Positions 30,936 to 44,454 of a DNA stretch of 64,000 nucleotides are shown here, one piece after another. Origin of the DNA: Struthio camelus (Eukaryota > Chordata > Aves > Struthioniformes > Struthionidae). Within the stretch, counting starts at the first letter, position 1. Each line of letters starts with the position of its first letter. The stretch covers positions 23,234,997 through 23,298,996 of the forward strand of contig NC_090953.1 of assembly GCF_040807025.1 (NCBI RefSeq), read 5' to 3'. The notes under the pieces are model-generated. The model was not told where the DNA came from and did not search any database. It saw only the letters and a list, made by a program, of their open reading frames with translations. A program made the position numbers and the translations under genes.

Positions 30936-33900
30936 AGGTTAATATTCTGCAGGTAAATTAACTGGGCAGCATTACACATGGGAGGAAAAAAGCAAGGCTT
31001 AAAACAGACTCAGGACATCACTGGGGAGAGTTCAGCATGAGGTTTCATGAGGATGATGATGCCACTTTTATAGCAGGACAGGCCCTGAGCATTTTAAATA
31101 CCGAAGTAGGCTTAAAATTATGAGGACTATAGGTGTATGTGGCAGAGATGCTGATTTTTCTCCAAGGCCTGTATTTGGGAAATGTTTGGCTTTGCCTTAA
31201 AAACGTGGAGTGGCTTGGCCTTCAAGCCTTACACTAGCAGGGCAAAGCAAGCTAGGAGCAGTTTTCTAAAATAAGAGCCATGAAAAACACCAAGGGAAAG
31301 CCATGCATTTTGCAAAACTCACAATTTCCCAGCATGAGCTGGGAGCACAGCTTCATGGAGGAGCACAAAGCAATTCAGAAACGTGAACTGCTTCCCCGCT
31401 CCGTGAGCCTGCGGGAGAAAAGGGCGTCCAGGGTGCCCACAGCACGTCTCAGCTGTGGGTTGCGTTCTTGTGCGTGACCACTTCCCTGAAGCGCCTGGTC
31501 CTGGAGTCATGTGAGGAGGTGAGAACTGCAGCTTTTATTTGAAGAAATAGAGCATATCTACCGAAAGGGGAAAAAAAAAATGTTGGAAAAACACATCAGA
31601 AAACAGGCTTAAAAATAACAAGGGCCACATTTCTCCCTCTCACATCCCTCCTTTTGGAGGGTTGCGATTTTGGCTTGACTTCTGGCTTTCGATTGTTTGG
31701 AGCATCGCAAGACAGAGCAAGGTGTAACGCCACGGGGAAAAAGAAATCATTTCATACCCACAACAACAGAGGTTGAGATGGCTCAGGAGTCTAGAAGAGG
31801 GATTCAACAGTGATTCCTGAAGTCCAGCATTGCCAGCAAGTCCCAGGTAAGCATGAGTGACATTCGAGAAGTGTGCAAGTTGGTGCTCCCAAGGAAAGAG
31901 CAGTCCCAGTTTGACAAGTCTGGCTCCTAATACCTACAGTCAGGAGCTGTGTGATGCCACACGCTGACCCAGGAAGGTTTCACCGTGCCCGTTCAGGCTT
32001 GTTCTCAGAGCTTGCTAGGTTCTCCGACCCAGCAGGGGCAGCTAGGCTGGCGTGAAGCAGAAGTGCTTGGCTCCTGGTGGAGGACTGCCCCTGCCAGCCC
32101 ACGGCTCAGCTGCAGGACGTGGGTGCTGGGGAGTGAATCAGGGTGCCCAGCTCTGCTTTTGATGATCACGGGATCACGAGGCCATGTGTTTTTCCCTTCT
32201 CTAAGCTGCATCTACCTTCTGGTAAGCAGTCACCACACCTAGGCACCCTCTGCCAAGGCCTTTCCCCACGATGCTCACATCTCCAGCCTGGGAGGCAGCC
32301 AGCCTCCCTGTTTTGCCTTCCTTGGCCCAAGCTTTCTGAAGCAGGTCCCCCATGCTGAGATGTCACGCCAGTGGTAGACCCTTGCAGGCTGGTGCCCCCC
32401 ACCCTTGCTGTGCTCTCACTGGGAGCTGGAAGGACCTTGCCAGAGAGGTTTGCTCTCTGCCCTGCCAAGGTCCCGTGGCCTCTTCATGGCAGAGGCACTC
32501 AATTCATTTTGCATCCTGTGAACTCACCTGGTGGTGTCCCTCAGCTCTTACCTGCCTTGTTCCCTTTGAGGTTCGCTCAGTGCGTTTTGGGTATTTCCTT
32601 GCCGCTTTCATGCCAGGGCTGACCTGGGGTGCTCAAGCCTGACTGAGGACCTATGACAGTCACTGCAGTATGAGCCATCATCCCTCTCTCCCCCTCTCAG
32701 CAATTCCTTGCTCTGGGAGTCACACTGAGCCAAGCCACGGCTACACACATGGGACAGCAAGTCTCCAAATGACACGGATGTGTCCCTTTTCCAGGGATTT
32801 CACAGAGCAATGCTGTGATTCAGCCACCACCGTATTGTCCAGTGCCAGCACCTGCCAGCCTAGTCTCTCCCAAGGCCCACGCGGCTGTGGCTTCATGCCA
32901 TGCCATATGCACCAGCGGTTACAAGGCTGGTTAAAATCAAGAGGGCTGTATTTGAAGAGGGTTGCTCAGTGCTTTTATGGCATGGAGACATCTGGGTCTC
33001 ATATATCACCACCTAACCGGGCGCCTGTCCAGCTAGGAGCCCTCCAACGACTCAAAAACGTTAGGGCTCAGCAAGAAGATCAGAATGGTGTCAGTGCCCA
33101 GCCTGGTGTTAAGGGGTGCCATTGCACAGGATAGTGAGGATTGGTTTTCAAAGGACATCTAAGGTAAGACAGAGAAAATGGAGTTTTGTCATTTTATTTT
33201 CCTGTCTTACTTCCTACCAGTAAAGGGGTTCTCTTGCTGCCTCAGCCAAAGTCCAGTGAGGGTAGCTGTGTCCTTCCTGCAACCTTACAGCTTCACTTCA
33301 GGACTGAATCCTTCCCTTCCTGTCCTGGGCTGCTATGCAAAATAACAGTGAATTACTTAGCGACTGCAATTCAGTAGTAACAGCCAGGGTTCTCGCGCAC
33401 TTCGTGGTCCTACAGGGCACAAAACGTGCCTTTCCTTTCCTGCGGTCATTGGCTCCGTTTTAATGGACACAGTTGTTTCCTTCTCCTCCCCTCTCACCCG
33501 CTCCGAGGCAGGAGTCTGTGTCCTGCTCAGCATCTCTTGGTTCTTCCAGCAGCAGGCTCAGCAGAGAGGCCAGGGACTTTGGGCGCTGCAAGACAGATCC
33601 ACCTTGGCCAGCCCAGCCTTTCTTGCAGAAAGATAATGAAGCTTTCCTTGGTCCTGCTCGTGCAGCTGCGGAGCAGATAGCGGGCTCCATTCTCCAGAGC
33701 TGGCTACCTCCTAGACCAGAACATCCTTTTGGAAAATATATGAAGGAAACAGAGACAAGCAAGCCTGCCAAACCACCGACTGCCCTTGCTCCCAAGGGGC
33801 ACTGACCGGCAGGCGTCACTCAAGGCGACAGAGGAAGACCCATCCCTTTGCGGACTCTGGGGGGGAGGAGGGGTGAACCTATGTGTGACATTCACAAAAC

Positions 33901-34971
33901 GAGGTGTCTTATCTGATCCTATTCCAGACCTTATCGGGACCCTGTTTGCCAGAGGTAATTTTAAGTGAAGGGCTTGATCACCCACAGGATTACTTAGTTC
34001 TCCCCAGGTGAAAGACACCAGTCCTGGAACCAGCTACAGATCACGTTGCTTGCATCTACCACAGCCATCAAGGGCAGAGCTCAAGCTGCCCTCAAGACAG
34101 AGCTTGCCTACCTTGTGTCTAGCGAGCCACAACCTCCAGCCCCGTCAGCACCCGTCCTCAAGGGTGTGCAGGACCTTGCATGCCCGTGCCTGGCCCTGTG
34201 CCGGTGCGGGATGCCTGTGGGCTGGCAGCGAGGCAGTATGTGGGGAGGCAAACAGGGCACACAGCATATGGGCCAGCAGCCTCTCCAGAGCCTGCTTTCT
34301 CTGAGCACTGGGCAGTGCACGCATCTGTAATGATGAGGCTGGTGTGAGCAGGCTGCAAACGACTCCCAGCACAGCTGGGACCAAACAAGCATCATTCATT
34401 TAGTTGGTAGCCAAAGCCAATGCCTAGTAGCCACGTGCTGGGAGGTGAGATGAAAGTTGAGGTGTAGGGTCCAGGTCTGGGACTTCTGGACCACTCCAAG
34501 GTGTTGTCATGAAGCTTGTGGAGATGAGTAATTCAACAGTAGCCAGGAAGGAAAATGAAGCTGAACATGCCTCCCCTCTTAAACCAAGCCTGGACGCCTT
34601 CCTCGACGGTACAGCCAGACCCCGCCAGAAATGGTTAGTTCCACAAAGCAGTCACGACTCTGCTTTATGCAGGAGGACAGAGCTTGGGATCACAATGGCC
34701 TTGAAACCCAAACCCTCTGCAACAAACAGAAGTTGGTGCTTCAGCAGAGATACAAAATTTGGAGCGACGAGAGGGTCCCTTCCGGGCCAGGGCTGGCACG
34801 TGGCACAGTGCAGCAGCAGGGAGCCTGCCTTCTTCTCAATCTCGAGCCCAAAGCGTGGTGGGGTGCAACTCCCTTATCTCGGGCTCCAACTGACCTCAAA
34901 TAACTGACAGTGCCTAGGGCTGACCAGGAGGAACTAGGTGATACTGGTTGCAAATGGTGAGGCCAGAAACG
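30936..34971. other. Gene-free intergenic tract
   Basis: Ordinary-composition DNA with short chance frames on both strands. A 110-codon plus frame at 33473-33805 has no recognised domain or splice context. Nothing else supportable was seen. Confidence 0.4.
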
Positions 34972-35091
34972 GGCACGAGATCAGCAAAAAGGGGTATATT
35001 TTCCCCTGCACGGCATGAAGTCAGCAAAAAGGTATCTTTTCCCCCCCATATGGCACGAGATCAGCAAAAAAGGTATATCTTCACATCAAAT
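34972..35091 (+). repeat. Three tandem units of about 40 bp
   Basis: Units start at 34972, 35012 and 35052 with GGCAYGARRTCAGCAAAAA followed by GGTATMTTTTCCCC-like sequence. They diverge by a few bases and small indels. Confidence 0.85.
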
Positions 35092-35660
35092 ATCGTATGA
35101 CCATGAGTCAAACTCCATGCCCATAAAGAGCGCTGCAGCCTACAGCCCATTGAGCTCTCCTGCATGGCAGCTGGCTGCACGGCGGTGAATCTCCCCTGGA
35201 GTTGGGACGCCTCTCCAGGTTGCTCCTCGAGGTCGAGAGACTCCTTACCCATGACAGGTCCTCGGTAAGTGACTAATAGCATGCTGAAAACTTTGCAAAC
35301 TTTGCTAAGTTGTATCTTGGATCGATTGTGCACATAATCCTTTAGACATAAACCACTGACCAAGTCTGGGACTAAGACTGGATTCAGCCGCACCTAGACT
35401 CCTCTCTGAGGAGGAGTTTGGAAAGCAAGAGAGTCCACTCTGAACTTCACGACTCAACGGGAGGGTCTCCTTGACAATTTCGTCTGACCCTGTCCTCTAC
35501 GCAGTAAATAACCGAGTGTACCTTGCCATCGACTCTTGTTAAACCACTGTCTTATTTACCATTGAACTTTGTTAAATCACTGTCTTTCATCAATAAAACA
35601 TATCGCTGCTTCTCTCTTACGAGTGAAGTGCATCACTCATCCGTGACCCTCCCGCACAGG
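34972..35660 (+). mobile_element. Probable solo LTR of a second retroviral family
   Basis: The segment begins with three roughly 40-base direct repeats, as in enhancer repeats of a U3 region. It continues through single-copy sequence and has a poly(A) signal AATAAA at 35592-35597, followed by CATATCGCTGCTTCTCTC and a CCTCCCGCACA end near 35659. This resembles the R-U5 end of avian LTRs. Exact ends and a target duplication were not found, and no internal genes adjoin. The family is not named here. Confidence 0.45.
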
Positions 35661-38600
35661 AATATCCTTCAGCCATGGCCCTCAGTACAGCATCCTCCAT
35701 CACCAAGAACTCCACCCAGTGCCCTGCAAACAGTGACATGACCCCACAGATTTCATGGCGCTTTCTGTCTGTCCCCTATGGCTTGGTCGATGCATGTGGG
35801 ACAGGCTCATTGCTGGTCTTTTCAGCCCCGCACGCCGGTTCGTGCCATCCCATCCTTTCAGCATTTGACAATGTGCTCCCTGTCCCATTCATCTGAATAA
35901 ACCTCCCTTTGAGCTGTCAGATCCCTCGTTTTCTCTTGGTCTTCCTAGCACATCGCGAGGCCTCTCTGCTGATTCAGGAAAGCGAGTGACTCATCCCAGC
36001 CAGCTTCAGCATGGCCTCTAATCCCAGGCTTAACTTTAAGCACATGTTTAGGTCCCACAGAGGACAACAGGCTTCTCCCTGGGCAGAAAGAGGTCAAATG
36101 ACGGAGCTGAGGTCAGGGACAAGCTGCATTCATACTTTTCAGGGGAGGGATAGGGGTGCATTATTTTACTTCGGGATTGTTAATTAGGCTTAAACCCACG
36201 CACCCGGAGGCCTTCCCTGCCCAGACTAAGTCTGGAGGCTTCAGTGAAAAGGACCGCGGAGGTGTTGAGGCTAGTGGGAGAGGCGAGGGCTGGATCCCCA
36301 GCAGCGCAGACAGCAATGCTCCCCCAGCGCCCGAGCAGCTCTGCTGGCTCTTCTAGCGCAAGAGTTTCCTGCCTGCTTCACTGGCTTGGACAAGAAGTGT
36401 TTTCTGCCTCCCTAAATACATGGCCTTTTCTCTGGCAGCACAGAATCGTTCCTCCTCTTCTTTATTTTCCTGGGAAGTCACCAGTGAATCCATTAGCTAG
36501 CCTGCAACTTCTCATCATTTTTAAACAGGCGCTTTGTGAAAACATCTTGGCAAGACTCACACTGCTGTCAGCCACAGCCTTAACTCTGAGCTGACCGCGT
36601 CTGAAGCAGGTTGGGGAAAGAGGAATAAACACCTCACCCGGAGACCTCCGCTCTCATCCTGAGTTCAGAGAGCTCACGGGAAGGCTGCAGACTGTTTTTC
36701 ATGGCTGAGTGCTTATTTTCCATATCAGTTCAATGCCAGAGCCTCTCTACACAGCCAGCACATCAGGTTTTGGCCATCCCTGGGTTTTTTGAGAATGAAA
36801 ACACTTGCTTCACTTCAGACTGCAAGTTCTTTCAACCCATAATGGAGCAGTGACAGCGTTTAATCTTCAACAAAAATGGGTTTTATTGAGGTGCTCGAGG
36901 TAAATAGGGGCAGCTACCAAAGCAAACAGGAGGCTGAAAGGGCTGGGCTGCATTTCCCTCTGCCTTGTCCCATCCAGCCCCTCTGCTCGCCTTGGCTGGG
37001 CGCCTCTGGGGCTGGCCTGCTCCCAGGCCTCCAGTTGCACATAAAATATTTGGGGAAGGAATAATGGGAGATGAAGCCTGTGTAAGAAATTAAAATATGG
37101 CCCCATTTAGAGGCCAAAACCACAGAATAACATGTATAAAAAGTCTGTGTAACAGGGGCCTACTGTATGGTTGTCTCTGTTTACAGACTGTCCTCCAGGA
37201 GAGGTGACAAACCATGCGGCAGGTCCAGCCCAGCAAAGTTTGCAGAAATACAGCAGCCTTTGTTCTCAGCTCCACAAAAGCCACTTTAACTCACTCTGGC
37301 AGAGAACAGGTATTTGAAAAAGGGTGTAATTCCCTCCCTACCCCGTCTCCTCCCTAGTGTCAGTCCATGGCCCAAGTGGAGCCAAGGGCAGAACCAGCGG
37401 GCTGCGCGCTGGGTTATTCCCCAGGGAACACTGCGGGAGAACAGTGCTGTTCAGCCCAAGGCCAGACATACCGTGGGATGGCTCCGGAGCACCGCAGCTC
37501 CCATCCCCTCCGTTTCCATCGCAGGTCTGGGCACAGCCTGCTAGCCCATTCCCGTGCAGGGCCAGAGCACAATCAAGGGAGTAGCTCAGCAGCGACTGTC
37601 CCCACCTCTTTAACACACAGGTACGAACCCACTCCAAAAACAGTTCAGATTTGCAGCCTCTCTCAAAACGCATCACAGCAGCAAAGCTCAGAGTGCAGGA
37701 GGGTGCCCCGGGGTCCAGCAGTGAGAGGTCCTGTCCCTCCAGCGTGCGCAGAAGAGATTAACCTTTTCCTAGAAGGAGAGAAAGAGCAGTGACTGCTGGC
37801 CCATGGGGTCTGCTAGCCAAACCCAACCCAGCAGCAAGGACGGGGGTGCCAGGCAAAAAACAGACAAGGAGGGATGATGGTGTCAGGCAACACCTGGGGT
37901 GCCCCCTCTCTCCACTCACGCCCTAGCACCAAACCTTGGCTTCTTTCTCTCTAGGGGCCCTGAGTCAGAGCTAGTCAGACATGCCTGGTGCCTGGCTGGC
38001 ATCATGTCATGCTACAGCTTGTGCCACCTCAAAGGCCATAACCCAGGGACAGCCTCCTGCCTTGCACCCTCTGGTACATCCAGACCTCGGGGGCCTCCTG
38101 CTCAGGGCTGATTTGCAAGCAAAGGCACCAAGTGACAGAGTCAGGACACCTGCCAGTGTCCAAGACAAGACCTGGTGCTGGTTTCCAGAGTGCTCCTGCC
38201 CTCGCCAGGAGCCAACAGCCACCCTGCAGAGGAGCTTCCCCCTTGGCTTTTGTCCTCTCCAAGTCCTCCTACCACCCCCGTGCCGCTGAGCTGGGTCAGG
38301 AAACCAGCCTGGTCGATGGAGCACCCTCCCACTTCCACCAGATCGTCTCAGCCAGAGCCCACAGAGAGAACAAAATCCCGCGCCACCAACCCCACCCACC
38401 CTAGGGAGGAATTTATTTGCAGAGACCGGGGGAAAAAAGACTTAAGCCAAGAAAACCTGCCCAGACAGGGAAGTGAAAGAAACAAAGATAGCACTCCCAT
38501 TCTTTCACATCAGAGCTTTCAGTAATCACAGCTGTTTTCACTTCTCCTTAACTCCTCTGATCGTTCCTCTGTGGGTTGGTTTTGGTTCCTCTTCACTCCC

Positions 38601-41600
38601 CCTCTACCTTCCCTATTTCAAGGCCGAGCCTTCAAACCACTTCAGTTGTTATTTCCAGTTTCTAAACCGCAGGGATCCCACCAGTTCCCCTGCCCTGTGA
38701 TGGTCAGGCTCTACAGCCTGAGGGCTCTGGGAAGGGGCTGAGAGCCTTGCAGCAGGCTCTGCCCAGCTTTGGGAAATGCCTTATGGCCTGAACGAGGTCT
38801 GTTTGGAGCAGCTGGAGGACAAAGTGGAGATGGGAGGATCAAGCTGCAGCTGTAGCCAGAACCTCTCCCTCGGCGGTAGTCCAGCTCTGAGGGATGCTCT
38901 GCGGGAAGAGGAAGTTTCCCAGGAAGACAAAGATGAAGCTGGGTCAGGGGGAGGAAGACGGAGTAAGGAATAATGACTGCATCAGAAGATTGAGCTCTGT
39001 TTCTCTGGCAACCCTGGCATCCAACCTTTTAAAGATCTTTGAGCTCCAAAACAACAAACCAAAGCCAAATTCAACCCTCATGTAGTAAGTCAATGACTTG
39101 TGGAGTTGAACTCAAACCTTCTCCCCAGGTATCTGGCAGAGCAACAATCCATTTAGGGGAAGGGGTGGGCCCTCTGCTACTTTCAGCCATGATGTCTTAA
39201 CTGTGGACATGGTCAGTGTTGCACCAAAGCAGAGAAAGAGGAAGACTCCAGCCCAAACTGTCTTCCGTGAGTCCACGGCAGCTACCCCAAACCCCAGGCA
39301 CATCACTGCTCTGCTTATTTCCTTCCTTTCACTTCCCCAGCCTGTGATCCCATTTCTCACGTGACAGATTAATCCAGTAGGAAGGATTCCTGGCTGCCAA
39401 GTTTCTGGGGACCCCTCAGAGATCATCAGGCAGCTCCTCCCTGCAGGATGTGTGAGGAGACCCTGGGGAGCCAGTGACCACATCAGCACTTGCCAAAGCC
39501 ACATGCATGTCCAGAGCCACCATAAAGAGCTTTTCCAGACAGATCAGTATCCATCCGGGCCCGAAAGAGCCACTTTCCCTCTGGCTAATGTTTGCTTTGC
39601 TGGCTACCAGAGGGGCCAGAAGCCTTACCAGGTGATTTGTCTGAAAGCTGACAGGGCAGAGTAAAACTCAGTCAATAAATACTTTTTTTTTTTTAAAAAA
39701 ACAATCAGCACAACAAAACTAACATTGGAACGAGGCAACGGCCTTGTTCTGCTTTTGTTAATTTTAGTGCAGACGCACGCAAATGATCACAAAGAGTAAA
39801 TATTGACTTTCCACTGAAACAACCACCAGGGTTCATTGACTAGAGGGGTGAAGGCATTAGAGTCAGGCCAATCTTGATATTCATGGCATGCAGCGCACCA
39901 GGCCGCACCCTGCCTGCATGCAGGGCGAGCAGAGAGCAGGAGAAGGAGTTTGTCCAAGGAGGCTCTCTGCCCCTCAGAGAGGAGCTGGGTGATGTCTGAG
40001 TGGCTGCACTCAAACTGAGCCCCAGGGTTGCCCGGGGCCTGGAGATAAGCCAGCTCCAGGGTGCTCCAACTATGTGACATCCCATGGCATGGCTCAGCTG
40101 CTTTGCTATATGCTTTCCATGTCTTTTCACTAGGGTTGGGGGCATGCAGCTCCTCGAGGCCCAGCAGAGGATCGAAAGAGGTTTCCACCCTCAACTATTC
40201 ATCAGCAATCTCTGCTTTTAGGGTGTTCTTCTGCCAATCTGCCTCCAGATTAGGGCCATGCTACTACTACATGCTACCGGGCTACTACTGAAACTGTTTA
40301 GGCTGATCCCAAATGATTTTAATGGAAGTGCACTGGAGACCATTCACATAGACAGTTCTACTGGCAGGCCTGAGGCAGGGTAACTTCTGCCGGAGACAGG
40401 TAGCTGCGAGCCAGCAGATACAAACTCACCCCTCTGGCCCAGCCGTTTTCAGAAGACGCTTTCGTCCTAGCGATGGGAGTCCTTCAATCTGAGAGCAATT
40501 TTGTATCAATGCAAAAATACCACCATTTGCATAGGCAAATAACGTTCCCCCCAGGATATCTGACAGACAAACCTGCCCCAGAGGCATGCAGAATGCAAGG
40601 GTTTTGCTCGCTAACATTTCACTTTTTGTGAGGATGCTCCCAGTGCAGCCGCTCCAAGGACACAACACAGGCAGAAGCTTCCTTCATTCAGGTAGGGGCA
40701 AGAGCATGCAAAGGTTAGGCCAGAAAAGTCATCAACATTTTCTATCCCTGTCCCAAGGATATGCTCGTTTCCAAATTATTCACTGTGCCCTGAAAAGCCT
40801 TATTAACTCTCCTTTCTTTTCCTAGACCCGCCATACAATTAAGGCTGCTTAAGGATGGCAGCAGGGAGCAATCACCATACAAAGACTAGCTGTATCAAGT
40901 GTTTTACAGAGGGAAAATCCCAGCCCGAAAGGAGAAACATTTGTTTTCTGTGAGGGAAAGATGACTTCTGGAGTCCAGATGACCCTGATTTGGGAAGTCC
41001 CTGAAATTACTGGCAGGAAAGGCCAGGAGAGGGAAGTTCCTACACATGGTTTCTCCAGCCAGCTGCAGGTAAATCTTGATCCTACGAGTTGTCCCGTCGG
41101 GATGAGCATCTGCCCATCCCTGCCAAGGGCAGTGCCCTCTCTGAATGATAACTAGGTATTTGTTTTCTCCCAGGTATCAGGAGGTGACAAACAGAAAAGG
41201 GAATGAGTCAAGGATCAAAGGGTTAAAAAGTGTAAGCAGAGGGACCTGGAGTGCAATACAGACCAGCGCAGCCCAAGAGCACCCACCGTTCCCCGCAAAC
41301 ATCCAACAGGCTGGCAAATGTTGCCCTGCTCCTGCTAGCAGGGCTGCAAAGAGACCACAGCCTGGGACATGAGCTATTTGCGCTCGTCTCCAGTAACATC
41401 AGCCAGGCGCTTTCCCGAACACACAGTGGTGCCCTGCTGCCAGACGTGCACCTGCAGGCGAGAAGCCCTCTGGCCTCTCCACTGCAAGGGTCAATCTCAG
41501 CATATCCTGGCCAAGGGGCTGCTCACTGCAGTTACCACCTCCCAGCTGAAGCACTCGAGCTCCCAGGCCCTTGCACTGCAGAGTAAAACAGAAGCTTGGA

Positions 41601-44440
41601 AACCCCCTTGCCGGTACGTTGCTTAGTGCCAGGTCGTGCGCAGGGCAGGGAGGGAGGTACCTTGGGTCACAGTTTTCACTGGGGCAAGAGCAGGCATGGC
41701 TGCCTTCCAGCGAGCATCAATAGCGCTTTCAGTCAGGCACTATTCGGCTAGGTCGCACTCCCTAGGGGAACTGAGCTCCCGGCCTCCTGGGGCTCACAGC
41801 CCTCCTGATCAGCAGCAGCAGCTCTGTCCCCTGAAAGGAAGCAGTTGGAGCCACCGGCCGTCCTCCAGCCTGGAGTTAATGATTTGCCGAAGGTCTCTAT
41901 GATATGCAAAACCACTCCACAACCCCATAGCTTTATCCAGCGAGTGACACTGGCCAAGCCTGGCTGCCTTTATAAAGGGGCTGCGTTTGCCAGAGGCCAG
42001 GTTGTGAATCATTTCCGTGGGGGATGACGTTTGCCAAGGCAGCGGGAACCCCTGCCTGTGAGCGGGCACCGGACCAGGGCCTGCCCCGCTGCCCCACCGC
42101 TTGGCTCAGCCAAAAGCACTCTTTGCCATCACTAAAGAGAGAGGAAGTCTCTGCACAGTGCTAGCCTTCCCAGTCCATGTGTCTGCCAAGCACATGGCAC
42201 CGTACCCTCTGACGGCACCTTCCAGCTCATGGCAGAGGAAAGGGAATGAAGGGACCAGCAACCCCATGCTTCCTTAGCCTGCAAATTATGCAAGAGACTG
42301 CAGCCAGGCTGCTCCTCCACGGGCTGAGTGATTGCTCTCTCGGGGCCGAGACAGCCCGGTATGGATAAGTGGAAAGGGGCTGTGTAGCTCCACAGCTGCC
42401 TTTTCCGCAGCTAAATCAAGTGACATGGCAGGGCAAGGCAACGTACATCAGACACAGCACGGCAGCTCTGCACCAGGAGCCCGCACAGCTGGTCGACATA
42501 CTCATCTGCTGGTGCTGGGATGTGGGGTCGAGGAGCTGGAGAAAATCCCTCCTCTGGGCCAACTGCAGGTCCTGGAGGCAAATGCAGAATTAAAATACCT
42601 TCAAATTCATTTCCTCCCTCTCGTAAGAACTATGTCTCAGAAATACTTCTGAGCTCGGACACCACAGGGAAGCGTTTCCTCTCCTTGTAGCTGGCATGTT
42701 TATCTAACGTGGAGCACATAGCACATAGCCCGTAGCCCGTAGCATGTCTCAAGCCCGTGGCGTATTTCTCTGCGCGAAGTGACTGTGGGTAGTTTCTCCA
42801 GGCAGGCAAGGCAGAAGCAAAGCACCCCTGCTGCCTGACTGCTCTGGGATCTGTGTGGCATGTGGCTTGCACACAGCTCACACATGCTGGATTTGTTATC
42901 TTTGGAGAAGTTTGAGAGTGGTCTGGAGCATGGCTGCAGTCCCTTGAGGGTCTGTAGAGCACAATCATCACCGTGTCAGCACAACAGCTCAGGTCATAAA
43001 TTACTTCCTTCCCCCCGCTTGGCAGATCCACAAGATGTGTGTTAACATGGATCTGCTCACGGAGTTTGCCCAGAGCTGTACTGTGGCCTGAGAGGGGAAC
43101 CTTGCATACAACGGACTTCCCTCAAGAGCAAACTATGCTACGATGATCTTGCAGCAGGGTGCTCCCAGCACACGCGTCTTCTTTCCAGATGCTTTCCAAC
43201 TGGTTACAGTGGGCGTATTCTCGTCTCTGCTGTTGGTGCCCACGGCAGACCTCTGCAAGCATAGACTGATGGAAGATCCCTGCAGCACCCGTGGCCGGCT
43301 GAGGAACACCCTGCTGCCTCCACATGCAGAGGAAATGAATGATAGTACCTTATGCTCTTCTTTCTCATTCTTCCACATCCCTCTCCAGAGGGCCACATTT
43401 GGTAGGCAAAGAACAATTCTTGCCACTTTGTAAAGGGCCAGACTCAGCTGTTTTAGTTTCTGATCTCAGAAGGAACATGTTTCTCCCACTGAAGGTGTCT
43501 CTACGGTTCAGTTCACTTGCCAAGATGCAGTGTGGTGAACCCCACTGCAGCAGCTGACAAACAGCTTTCACCCTGCATAATGTGGACACCCCTTCCACAA
43601 CTCCTGTTTGACTCATTCCCAACTTGTCAAGGCTTGGCCAAAAGGTGATGATTACTCCACGCTGAGTTTTTGAAGATCCTGCCTGCTTCAGAAACATCAG
43701 CCCTGGTAAAGAGAGAAGGAAGCAGCAGGAGGAGTCCCCCAGCAGATAGGCAACAGTGAATTGTATCAGCTCTACACTGATGGACTTCAAGAAGAGGCAA
43801 CTTGGCCCTTGGGACAGACAGAGGCTGGATGACCAAAGAGCATCCTTGGGGACTTCCAGCAGCACACAGGTCTCTGTCCTCTTCACTTCATACACTGACC
43901 TTGTCTTTTAGCTAGGCCAGGGCAACCCAACTGAGTTAGGACCAGATCCTTCTATCAAATCAACTGGATCCCTGAAACACAGCTCCTTCTCTGCCTCACC
44001 CTATGCCGGGGGCAGCTGCCCTGTGCCATCCCACCCCAGCAGCCCCTCACAAGGGGCTCGCTGTAGGACCTCGCTGCTCCATGGAGCCAGTGCAGGGATG
44101 CCACGTAACACGCACACCCTTGACTGGCATGTGGCTCTTCCCTGCAGCAGGCGTGTGCATTTCAAAGTCCTTCCCAGCCTTGCTTCTCCGGCGTGGGTTA
44201 CTGTTTTGCCCTGTTTTAAGTGGGATCCCCCTTCCCGGGGTTTATGCCAGACACACACTGACTGGGCTCTCTACCAACTGCATTCCTTTGGGCTGACGTA
44301 GTTTTCTTTCTTTCCCCCATCCTTATCACATTTGAGTTTGTGAATCGCATTTCTCCAAAGCTAATAAACCACCCAAGTGACCTGCATAAATCAATCATGA
44401 CAGAAAGCAGAGTCAAACATGGCATCTTGGGCTGCTCGGG
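35661..44440. other. Gene-free intergenic tract
   Basis: About 8.8 kb of moderate-GC DNA with no recognised exon, RNA gene or transposon end. The 176-codon minus frame at 43365-43895 has no recognisable domain. A short 7-base tandem array lies at 42714-42741. Confidence 0.4.
42714..42741 (+). repeat. 7-bp tandem repeat, GCACATA2 GCCCGTA2
   Basis: Two GCACATA units are followed by two GCCCGTA units. The paired structure suggests duplication, change of one pair, or duplication of each type in turn. Confidence 0.85.
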
Positions 44441-44441
44441 C

Positions 44442-44454
44442 GGGGGGGGGGGGG
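44442..44454 (+). repeat. G13 homopolymer
   Basis: Thirteen G bases follow CTGCTCGGGC, with further GGGG blocks after it; quadruplex-capable and likely length-variable. Confidence 0.8.

Noticed and set aside
43365-43895. 176-codon minus-strand frame
   Set aside because: No recognisable motif and no exon boundaries; treated as chance.
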